Source: an uncultured Eubacteriales bacterium (GTDB lineage Bacteria > Bacillota > Clostridia > Lachnospirales > Lachnospiraceae). From it: DNA of 6,549 bases. The notes below the pieces were generated by a model, which saw only the letters and a list, made by a program, of their open reading frames with translations, was not told the DNA's origin and made no database searches. The stretch spans positions 1 to 6,549 of the forward strand of contig OMSP01000092.1 in the NCBI GenBank assembly GCA_900313775.1, in the 5' to 3' direction. Made by a program: the position numbers and the translations under genes. Positions 1-5,424 of this stretch are shown one piece after another; the stretch's first letter is position 1; the number at the start of each line of letters is the position of its first letter.

Positions 1-180
1 ATCATCGTCCTGCTTATCATTGCGCTGTGCGCGTTTCTGATCTTTGTGCTGGACCGAAAAATACTTATGAAGACCGGCCTGACCGCAGAAAAAGCGCGGT
101 ATATCGCCCTCCGTCTGGCGATCTTTACCGCGCCCTATGTATTTCTGTTTCCCTCATCTCTGCTCTATACAGAGTTGTGA
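1..180 (+). CDS. C-terminal fragment of an unidentified membrane protein (5' end outside window)
   Basis: Frame 1 is open from the first base and ends at TGA 178-180, giving the last 59 residues of a protein that starts before the window. About 17 hydrophobic residues at the beginning of the fragment look like a membrane helix ending in a basic DRK. A polar, basic stretch (MKTGLTAEKARY) follows, then a second hydrophobic segment rich in Phe, Leu and Pro, ending in LLYTEL. This is the pattern of the last two membrane spans of an integral membrane protein with a short tail. Codon use (ATC for Ile, CTG for Leu, GCG for Ala) matches the neighbouring genes, which is why I prefer this frame to the overlapping frame starting at 27. 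I do not recognise the family. The gene converges on proA with 7 bases between stops and no visible terminator between them. Confidence 0.6.
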   Translation: MIVLLIIALCAFLIFVLDRKILMKTGLTAEKARYIALRLAIFTAPYVFLFPSSLLYTEL

Positions 181-187
181 TCAGGCG

Positions 188-1462
188 TTATTCGCGTACC
201 TGTCCGTATCCACGGATCATATACTTATAGGAAGTCAGCGCCTCAAGCCCCATAGGGCCGCGGGCATGGATCTTTTGTGTGCTGATACCGATCTCTGCGC
301 CGAAGCCGAACATGAAACCGTCGGTAAAACGCGTGGAGGCATTGGTATAGACACAGGCAGAATCGACTTCATTTAAGAAGCGTTCTGCGTTTGCCCTGTC
401 GTTGGTGATGATGGCGTCCGAATGGCCGGTGTGGTACCGGTTGATATGCTCGATCGCCTCGTCCAGGGAATCCACCACTTTGACAGAGAGGATATAATCG
501 AGGTATTCTTTTCCCCAGTCCTCTTCCGTGGCGGGCGTCATAGAGGGGACGATGCGGCAGGCGGTCTCATCACCGCGAAGCTCAACTGCCGGGCCACCGT
601 AGAAATCGGCGCTGTCAGCGTCACTAAGAGCGGACGCCAGCTTAGGAAGGAAACTGTCTGCTGCCGCTTCATGTACCAGCAGGCTTTCGGCAGCGTTGCA
701 GACGCCGACTCGCTGAGTCTTGGCATTGGTGATGATCTTCAGCGCTGCAGCCTCATTGGTAAACCCGTCGACATAGATATGACAGTTGCCGGTCCCGGTC
801 TCTATGACCGGGATCGTGCTCGTGTTGACGACTGTTTTGATGAGCCCCGCACCACCCCGCGGGATCAGGACATCGATATAGTCATAGGCTTTCATCATCT
901 CGGTGGCAGTTTCCCGGCTCGTATCCTCGAGCAGTATCAGGACATCCGGATCGATATCCAGCTTCTCAAGCGCGTCACGCATGACTTTCACCATGGCGAG
1001 GTTGGAGTGAATGCAGTCGCTTCCGCCCCGCAGAAATGAGACATTGCCTGCCTTGAAGCAGAGCGAAAAAGCGTCCGGGGTGACATTGGGGCGGCTCTCA
1101 TAAATGATGCCGACCACTCCGAGAGGAACGCGGACGCGGCGGATATCGAGGCCGCATTCCGGATGGAAGGCATCGAGTTCCTTGCCGATCGGATCAGGGA
1201 GAGCGATGACCTGCCGCATACCCTCTGCAATGCCATCAAGCCTTTCTTCAGTCAACAGCAGTCGGTCCTGCAGACCGGTGGACATGCCCGATGAGACAGC
1301 CTTCTCCATGTCGACCGCATTGGCCGTCAGGATTTCTGCGGCATGGTCCGTCAGAGCCTGCGCGCAGGCTTCCAGCGCTTCGTTTTTTTTGTCTTCTGTC
1401 ATGGCGCGCATGACGGGTTCTGCTTTTCTTGCTCTTTGTCCTAATTCTGTGATCGTAGCCAT
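188..1462 (-). CDS. proA: Glutamate-5-semialdehyde dehydrogenase (gamma-glutamyl phosphate reductase), ProA
   Basis: Catalyses the second step of proline synthesis: NADPH-dependent reduction of gamma-glutamyl phosphate to glutamate 5-semialdehyde, in the cytoplasm. The 424-residue product has the usual ProA length (about 415-425) and its hallmarks in order: VPLGVVGIIYESRPNVT at 112-128, the glycine-rich LRGGSDCIHSN at 144-154, PRGGAGLI at 201-208, PVIETGTGNCH at 218-228, the catalytic cysteine Cys255 in RVGVCNAAESLLVH, and the C-terminal FGFGAEIGISTQKIHARGPMGLEAL block at about 385-409, which is strongly conserved in the family. The ATG at 1462 is chosen because GAGG stands 8 bases upstream and the family N-terminus aligns there; the frame stays open to 1582 but that would overlap proB. 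It lies 49 bases downstream of proB, the enzyme supplying its unstable substrate. Cys150 stands in the glycine-rich loop where many homologues have Ala or Glu; this is a variation, not a catalytic loss. Confidence 0.97.
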   Translation of the reverse strand: MATITELGQRARKAEPVMRAMTEDKKNEALEACAQALTDHAAEILTANAVDMEKAVSSGMSTGLQDRLLLTEERLDGIAEGMRQVIALPDPIGKELDAFHPECGLDIRRVRVPLGVVGIIYESRPNVTPDAFSLCFKAGNVSFLRGGSDCIHSNLAMVKVMRDALEKLDIDPDVLILLEDTSRETATEMMKAYDYIDVLIPRGGAGLIKTVVNTSTIPVIETGTGNCHIYVDGFTNEAAALKIITNAKTQRVGVCNAAESLLVHEAAADSFLPKLASALSDADSADFYGGPAVELRGDETACRIVPSMTPATEEDWGKEYLDYILSVKVVDSLDEAIEHINRYHTGHSDAIITNDRANAERFLNEVDSACVYTNASTRFTDGFMFGFGAEIGISTQKIHARGPMGLEALTSYKYMIRGYGQVRE

Positions 1463-1511
1463 GATATTTACCTCATTTTCGTGAAATGGTTTTATCCGGT
1501 CCTGCTGCTGA

Positions 1512-2306
1512 TCAAGCCGGCACGAAGAGAGTGCCGATCGGCTTTCCGTTGATGATACGGTGAATATTGCCGACGTCTTCACCGTTGGCGATCACCATCG
1601 GGATCCCGGATCCAAGCGCTGTCTCGGCCGCGGCAAGCTTTGTAGCCATGCCGCCGGTACCGACATCACCGCTCGAATCCTTGGCCATTGCAAACATTTT
1701 TTCATCGAGTGCCTCGACAGTTTCGATCAGTTTCGCTTGCGGATCCTTGTTGGGATCATCCGTGTAAAAACCGTCGATATCGGACAGCAGGATCAGGAGG
1801 TCTGCTTTCACCAGTGTCGCGACGATCGCCGAAAGCGTATCGTTGTCGCCGTAGAGGATCTCGTAGGGGGAGACGGTATCGTTCTCATTGACGATCGGTA
1901 TCGCTCCCAGATCAAGGAGTGTAGTGAGTGTACCCACGACATGCCCCTTGGTTTCCTCATCATCAAGCGCATTCATGGTGAGCAGGACCTGAGAGGCCGT
2001 CTGACCATACTCTGCAAATAGTTTCTGGTAGATCATCATCAGCCTTCCCTGTCCGATCGCTGCATAGGCCTGACGTGTCACAAGATCTCCGCTCGGCCGG
2101 TCCTGACCGATAGAATGTCTGCCGACAGCGATCGCTCCGGAGGAGACAAGTATGACCTCGCGGCCTTCCCCTTTCTGCACACAGAGTTCTCGCACGAGTT
2201 TCTCCATGAGCAGGAGATTGGGGGCGCCGTTGGGAGAGCGCGTGATAGTCGACGACCCGACCTTGACGACGATACGCTTGGTGTTTTTCAAATCTGCTCT
2301 GTTCAC
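1512..2306 (-). CDS. proB: Glutamate 5-kinase, ProB (kinase domain only, no PUA domain)
   Basis: Phosphorylates L-glutamate with ATP to gamma-glutamyl phosphate, the committed and normally proline-inhibited step of proline synthesis. The amino acid kinase fold is clear. Numbering from the upstream GTG at 2318, it has KVGSST at 19-24 (ATP site), VSSGAIAVG at 58-66, NENDTVS at 144-150 and GDND at 157-160 (substrate loop), LLSDIDGFYTDDP at 177-189, and GTGGMATKLAAA at 220-231 with the nucleotide-binding Lys227. At 264-268 residues it stops after the kinase domain; the E. coli enzyme has 367 residues with a C-terminal PUA domain, so this is the short form. Two GTG starts are possible. The one at 2318 touches the mrp stop but has no ribosome site; the one at 2306 has GAGG 7 bases upstream, so I prefer it (264 residues). 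The kinase core begins at about residue 14, so neither start affects function. Confidence 0.96.
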   Translation of the reverse strand: MNRADLKNTKRIVVKVGSSTITRSPNGAPNLLLMEKLVRELCVQKGEGREVILVSSGAIAVGRHSIGQDRPSGDLVTRQAYAAIGQGRLMMIYQKLFAEYGQTASQVLLTMNALDDEETKGHVVGTLTTLLDLGAIPIVNENDTVSPYEILYGDNDTLSAIVATLVKADLLILLSDIDGFYTDDPNKDPQAKLIETVEALDEKMFAMAKDSSGDVGTGGMATKLAAAETALGSGIPMVIANGEDVGNIHRIINGKPIGTLFVPA

Positions 2307-2312
2307 GTAAAT

Positions 2313-2316
2313 CCTC
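2313..2316 (-). promoter_or_regulatory. Shine-Dalgarno site deciding the proB start
   Basis: On the minus strand the mrp stop TGA (2321-2319) is followed by GTGAGGATTTACGTG. The GAGG at 2316-2313 lies 7 bases before the GTG at 2306-2304, a normal spacing. The GTG at 2318 would have to be served by the A/T-rich end of mrp, which has no purine-rich core. The site sits directly after the mrp stop, so ribosomes finishing mrp may reinitiate on proB. Confidence 0.55.
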
Positions 2317-2318
2317 AC

Positions 2319-3203
2319 TCAGTTGAATTGTTCATCAATAAAGGTGATCATATCCATCACCTTCTTCAGATTGTTCTCTTCGGTCACTGTTACCGGATCG
2401 ATCTTCGGGATATTCTCGAGCGCCCAGGTTTCTATGCTGCCGGCGTCGCAGGCGTGCGCAAGATCCGGCAGGAAGGGGATGCGTGCCATTGCCGGGAAGT
2501 CGTAGATCGCAGCCAGCTCGCTGATATGGCTTGCGCCGAAGATCTCGTGGCGTGCTCCGCAGTCCGGGCATTTGAAATAACTCATATTCTCTATCAGACC
2601 GAGCAGCGGTACCTTTAGCATATCGGCCATATTCACGGCCTTTCTGACGATCATAGAGACCAGTTCCTGAGGCGAGGTCACCACGACGATACCTTCGATC
2701 GGTATCTGCTGAAAGACGGTCAGTGGTACATCCCCGGTGCCCGGAGGCATATCGATGATCATATAGTCTACATCATTCCATACGACCTCGCTGAAATAAT
2801 TGGTCACCATGCCCGCGATCATCGGACCGCGCCAGACTACAGGGTCATTCTCGTCGGGCAGCAGGAGATTGGTCGAGATGACCTGGATCCCGCCGCCTGT
2901 CAGCGCAGGCTGGATATTGCCGTTCTCATCGCCCAGCATCTTCTCATGCAGACCGAATGCCTGAGGGATGGACGGGCCGGTCATGTCGGCGTCAAGGATC
3001 GCGACACCACTGCCGTTTCTGCGCAGCAGAGTAGCCAAAAGAGATGTCGTCATTGATTTGCCGACTCCTCCCTTGCCGCTGACCACGCCGATCACATGCC
3101 TGACCTTCGCGTCGGGATGAAGTCTGGCTTTCTGGATGCCTCCCTGGCGGCTGTCGCAGTCGAGATTGCAGGTGTCACAGTTGTGGGTACATTCTTCGCT
3201 CAT
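2319..3203 (-). CDS. mrp: Mrp/NBP35-family P-loop ATPase, iron-sulfur cluster carrier
   Basis: A 294-residue cytoplasmic ATPase of the Mrp/ApbC/NBP35 group, whose members carry Fe-S clusters to apo-proteins. The N-terminus holds four cysteines, C5, C9, C12 and C16 (CX3CX2CX3C), recalling the N-terminal cluster site of NBP35 but with different spacing. The deviant Walker A motif GKGGVGKS is at 43-50 with the signature Lys44, and the switch motif DADMTGPS is at 71-78. DMPPGTGDVPLT at 151-162 is characteristic of Mrp, and ENMSYFKCPDCG at 205-216 contains the CXXC (212/215) that in this family bridges a [4Fe-4S] cluster between two subunits. The MIP18-like domain found at the N-terminus of many bacterial Mrp proteins is absent. 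Start ATG 3203 has AAAGGA 7 bases upstream. It is the first gene of an operon with proB, directly adjacent. The client protein cannot be told from sequence; mrp is a family-level name. Confidence 0.93.
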   Translation of the reverse strand: MSEECTHNCDTCNLDCDSRQGGIQKARLHPDAKVRHVIGVVSGKGGVGKSMTTSLLATLLRRNGSGVAILDADMTGPSIPQAFGLHEKMLGDENGNIQPALTGGGIQVISTNLLLPDENDPVVWRGPMIAGMVTNYFSEVVWNDVDYMIIDMPPGTGDVPLTVFQQIPIEGIVVVTSPQELVSMIVRKAVNMADMLKVPLLGLIENMSYFKCPDCGARHEIFGASHISELAAIYDFPAMARIPFLPDLAHACDAGSIETWALENIPKIDPVTVTEENNLKKVMDMITFIDEQFN

Positions 3204-3238
3204 TTTGTTTTCCTTTCTGATATGTTGCCAGTGTATTT

Positions 3239-3267
3239 ATTTTACTCTGACAGGACGCAGTATGCAA
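3239..3267 (-). promoter_or_regulatory. Predicted sigma-A promoter for the mrp-proB-proA operon
   Basis: Read on the minus strand, TTGCAT (3267-3262) and TAAAAT (3244-3239) are separated by exactly 17 bases, close to the TTGACA-N17-TATAAT consensus. Transcription would start near 3232, leaving a leader of about 30 bases before the mrp ATG at 3203. That is too short for a T-box or riboswitch, so any regulation is more likely at initiation. No second promoter is obvious before proB or proA. Predicted by eye only. Confidence 0.45.
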
Positions 3268-3288
3268 ATGATTTCGCTGATCGGTTTA

Positions 3289-3317
3289 TTGCGGGCGGTC
3301 TGTGATAATGTTATACT
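3289..3317 (+). promoter_or_regulatory. Predicted extended -10 sigma-A promoter for the zinc-ribbon gene
   Basis: TTGCGG (3289-3294) and TATACT (3312-3317) are separated by 17 bases, and a TG dinucleotide at 3309-3310 one base before the -10 box makes an extended -10 element. Transcription would start near 3324, giving a leader of about 59 bases before the ATG at 3383. It points away from the mrp promoter, with the two -35 boxes about 21 bases apart, so a regulator bound between them could act on both units. Confidence 0.55.
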
Positions 3318-3368
3318 GGACGCAAGAAAAACGATCGCGTAATTACACTGAGTCGATATATCTATTAC

Positions 3369-3374
3369 AGGAGG
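3369..3374 (+). promoter_or_regulatory. Strong Shine-Dalgarno site fixing the zinc-ribbon gene start
   Basis: AGGAGG, a full match to the anti-Shine-Dalgarno core, lies 8 bases before ATG 3383. It rules out the in-frame ATG at 3302, which would add 27 residues translated from the promoter and leader and lies upstream of the predicted transcription start. The first zinc-ribbon cysteine is then residue 3, matching the usual MKCPxCG start of such proteins. Confidence 0.85.
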
Positions 3375-3382
3375 AAATAATC

Positions 3383-4075
3383 ATGAAATGCCCAATATGC
3401 GGAGCAGAGATTCAAGATGATGCGTTGTTTTGCACGAACTGCGGACAGAAGCTTCCGCAGCAGGCAGCTGCACCGGCAGAGGAGACCGTAACTGTTTCCG
3501 GCGAGCCATATGAGGCGTTGCTTGCCAAGGTAAAGAGTTTCCTGGATGACCGCCGCAGCGAACTGCAGAAGGCTCTTCAGGACAATAAGACCCTGACCGC
3601 TGACAAGAAGGATCTCGATGATCAGATCAGCTCGATCCGTTCTGACAATATGGACCTTGCCGGCAAGGTGGCGGATCTTGAGAAACAGCTCAAAGATAAA
3701 GATAAGCTTTTGGCTGAAACGCAGGCGGAGCTTGATAAGGCGCGTCAGACGATCGCTCGCCAGGAGCAGGAAAAGTATGAACTCAAAGACAAACTGGAGC
3801 AGGGAGCAGCGGCACCGGCCGCAGAAGAAGCAGCACCTGAAGCTCCTGCCGATGAGCCCGCACCTGAGGTTCCGGCTGCGGATATCGAAGTACCGGAAAA
3901 CGAGGCCGATCTGATCGATGAGCCGACTGAGCAGATCGCAGACATACCGGAGAACACCGAGCCTGCTCCGGCTGCTGAACCTGCAGCTTATGCTAATCAG
4001 ATCTGCCCGTCATGCGGATCTGTCATGCCGCCGGAGAATAAGTTCTGTACGAACTGCGGGACGGCTCTGAAGTAA
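3383..4075 (+). CDS. Double zinc-ribbon coiled-coil protein, function unknown
   Basis: A 230-residue soluble protein with a near-symmetrical plan. A zinc ribbon at 3-21 has Cys3, Cys6, Cys17 and Cys20. A charged, heptad-like helical region at about 44-139, rich in Lys, Asp, Glu, Leu and Gln, is a probable coiled coil. An Ala/Pro/Glu-rich acidic stretch at 141-203 is probably disordered. A second zinc ribbon at 208-226 has Cys208, Cys211, Cys222 and Cys225. Both ribbons have CX2C-X10-CX2C spacing and end in the same FCTNCG, so they look like copies or recent relatives. There is no signal peptide or membrane segment, unlike the many zinc-ribbon proteins that carry one membrane helix. Family knowledge supports zinc binding and self-association only; a role as scaffold, adaptor or nucleic-acid binder would be a guess. 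It is a single-gene unit with its own promoter and terminator, diverging from mrp. Confidence 0.9.
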   Translation: MKCPICGAEIQDDALFCTNCGQKLPQQAAAPAEETVTVSGEPYEALLAKVKSFLDDRRSELQKALQDNKTLTADKKDLDDQISSIRSDNMDLAGKVADLEKQLKDKDKLLAETQAELDKARQTIARQEQEKYELKDKLEQGAAAPAAEEAAPEAPADEPAPEVPAADIEVPENEADLIDEPTEQIADIPENTEPAPAAEPAAYANQICPSCGSVMPPENKFCTNCGTALK

Positions 4076-4086
4076 CAGTACAGTTT

Positions 4087-4105
4087 AATACTGACAGATA
4101 GTATT
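4087..4105. repeat. Small inverted repeat just before the terminator
   Basis: AATACT (4087-4092) and AGTATT (4100-4105) form a 6-bp A/T-rich stem around a 7-base loop, 2 bases before the 11-bp terminator stem. It could be a minor hairpin in the 3' UTR of the zinc-ribbon transcript or of the converging transporter transcript. It has no U tract and may be chance. Confidence 0.3.
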
Positions 4106-4107
4106 TA

Positions 4108-4150
4108 CCCCTTGTGTCGGGACTGGTCTGACACAAGGGGCTTTTCTTTG
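4108..4150 (+). terminator. Rho-independent terminator of the zinc-ribbon gene
   Basis: CCCCTTGTGTC (4108-4118) pairs perfectly with GACACAAGGGG (4130-4140), an 11-bp stem with an 11-base loop, followed by the T-rich tail CTTTTCTTTG (4141-4150). It begins 33 bases after the zinc-ribbon stop. Read on the minus strand, the stem is followed by GTAAATA and no T run, so it should act mainly in the plus direction and not efficiently end the converging transporter transcript. Confidence 0.9.
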
Positions 4151-4163
4151 TGAGATATTCCGA

Positions 4164-5060
4164 TCAGATCCTGCTGTCAGCTGACCGTGGCTCTATTCCC
4201 TGCAGGATGATCGCTGCCAGTACGAGCGCGATACCTAGCAGCTTGAGCGGCTCATGGCTGTCGTGGAAGATGAACATGCCTACCAGACAGGCACCCAGCG
4301 GCTCGGAGGCGGCCAGGATCGCTGCGCGGTTGGCTTCGATCTGCGCGATGCCCCAGGTGAATAACCAGTTGGCCAGTGAACTGCAGATGGGGCCGAAGAG
4401 CAGCGCGTAGGGGATGAGCGAGTGATCAGATGCGAGCATGCGGACGGTCTCGACCGGCTTCCCGAGCGGAAGCATAAAAAGTGTGCCGAATATAAATATA
4501 TACAGAGTGACAGTCAGCGGGTGGATACGGCGCGCATTAAAACGCGTCAGCACAGTGTAGACGCCGTAGGTGGCGCCGGTTGCCACGCCGGTAAACAGCG
4601 CTGTCAGCGGAATATGCGTTCCATGTCCGATGAAACCGGCGACAAAGACACAGCCGACTACAGTCATGGCCATCATCAGTATCTTGCGTCCGGTGATCGG
4701 TTCCTTAAAGATGATCCTTGCGAGGACCATGACAAAGATGGGCGAGGTGTACAAAAGCATGGCTGCCACTGACGCCTCGGAATGAATGATCGTCTGAAAA
4801 TAGAAGATATTAAATACCGCGCCGCAGATCAGTCCGTTGAGCATCAGCAGTCCGAGATTCTTAAGTTCGAAGCGGAAGAGGGATCGGTCGGTGATGAGCG
4901 TTGCGATGGCCAGTACGACGGCCGCCATGAAGACGCGGATAAGAGCGATCTGCATAGAGTCAAGCCCGCCTTCGGACAGCGGTGTGACAAAGAGTGAGAC
5001 CATGCCCCAAAGCAGAGCACCTAAAAAGACGGTTACGGATCCTTTAGCAGTAGAACTCAT
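4164..5060 (-). CDS. EamA/DMT-superfamily transporter, ten membrane helices
   Basis: A 298-residue inner-membrane protein of the drug/metabolite transporter superfamily, likely an exporter of small metabolites; the substrate cannot be read from sequence. Ten hydrophobic segments lie roughly at 9-28, 35-57, 68-90, 97-117, 127-145, 151-173, 181-199, 215-237, 246-266 and 272-288, the usual two-EamA-repeat topology. The repeats show the family pattern of an alanine-rich helix running into an amphipathic hinge: SEASVAAMLLYTSPIFVMVL then IIFKEPITGRK in the first half, and ANRAAILAASEPLGACLVGM then IFHDSHEPLKLLG in the second. Length is typical. Its ATG overlaps the upstream gene's TGA by one base (TGATG), and the nearest GGAGG is about 13 bases away, so translation probably depends on coupling. 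It is the last gene of its operon and ends 13 bases beyond the opposing terminator. Confidence 0.92.
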   Translation of the reverse strand: MSSTAKGSVTVFLGALLWGMVSLFVTPLSEGGLDSMQIALIRVFMAAVVLAIATLITDRSLFRFELKNLGLLMLNGLICGAVFNIFYFQTIIHSEASVAAMLLYTSPIFVMVLARIIFKEPITGRKILMMAMTVVGCVFVAGFIGHGTHIPLTALFTGVATGATYGVYTVLTRFNARRIHPLTVTLYIFIFGTLFMLPLGKPVETVRMLASDHSLIPYALLFGPICSSLANWLFTWGIAQIEANRAAILAASEPLGACLVGMFIFHDSHEPLKLLGIALVLAAIILQGIEPRSADSRI

Positions 5061-5416
5061 CAGTGCCAGTCGTCCTCCATCATGCGGTCGGCTTTGCTTA
5101 CCGCGAAATTAAAATTGTAGACGACTTTATAGAGACGTGCCACCTCCGGATCCGTGCAGATGATCCTCACCTGCTCAGGGCTTTCGTGCTCCCGCAGATA
5201 ATCCATGATCGCTGTCTCGACGACCCCCATCAGGAAGAAGGATTTTGACGGCGGATCCTGCTTGGGGACAGACTGAAAATCCACGCAGCTGCCTTCAGCA
5301 GTTTTCAGCTGCTCAATATAATAATCATAACAGGCCTGTCCTTCGATCCCTGTCTCAGGTGCAGGGATCGCGGCGTCATATGTTTCTTTGCTTCCAATGA
5401 TCACTGTTAATCTCAT
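5060..5416 (-). CDS. Uncharacterised 118-residue soluble protein
   Basis: I do not recognise this protein. It is cytoplasmic-looking and acidic, with no signal peptide or membrane segment. A beta strand is likely at the start (RLTVIIGS, 2-9). A loop with two prolines follows, then a tyrosine-rich helix (ACYDYYIEQL, 28-37). A hydrophobic helix, FFLMGVVETAIMDYLREH at 60-77, leads to a strand, VRIICTD at 83-89, and a helix, PEVARLYKVVYNF. That last helix-strand-helix order recalls the end of macro-like alpha/beta folds, but the ligand-binding loops are not visible, so this is a weak structural hint only. ATG 5416 has GAGG 6 bases upstream, overlapping the stop of the protease gene 8 bases away, and its own stop overlaps the transporter start. 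Being locked between a membrane protease and a transporter suggests co-expression, not a known function. Confidence 0.8.
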   Translation of the reverse strand: MRLTVIIGSKETYDAAIPAPETGIEGQACYDYYIEQLKTAEGSCVDFQSVPKQDPPSKSFFLMGVVETAIMDYLREHESPEQVRIICTDPEVARLYKVVYNFNFAVSKADRMMEDDWH

Positions 5417-5424
5417 GATTCACC

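Noticed and set aside
422..1039. Open frame of 205 codons on the plus strand inside proA
   Set aside because: It lies wholly opposite proA, whose catalytic and conserved motifs are certain. The translation has no recognisable domain and the typical look of an antisense shadow.
1463..1582. In-frame 40-residue extension of proA upstream of ATG 1462
   Set aside because: It overlaps the end of proB, has no family similarity, and the ATG at 1462 has its own well-spaced GAGG site.
2128..2135. GCGATCGC octamer, the cyanobacterial HIP1 sequence
   Set aside because: Only one copy was found and the gene content is clostridial. The wider CGATCG excess is reported separately and is not HIP1 itself.
3204..3232. 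Possible T-box or riboswitch leader for the proline-synthesis operon
   Set aside because: Proline genes in Firmicutes can be T-box controlled, but the leader before mrp is only about 30 bases and the proB and proA gaps are too short; no such structure fits.
3302..3382. Upstream in-frame ATG that would extend the zinc-ribbon protein by 27 residues
   Set aside because: It falls within the predicted promoter and before the expected transcript start, and AGGAGG directly precedes ATG 3383.
3745..3957. Ser/Ala-rich minus-strand frame within the zinc-ribbon gene
   Set aside because: It is the reverse complement of the Ala/Pro/Glu-rich linker; its low-complexity composition is a by-product.
4422..4772. 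Open frame of 116 codons on the plus strand opposite the EamA transporter
   Set aside because: It is a highly charged antisense shadow of a clear ten-helix membrane protein, with no ribosome site or domain.
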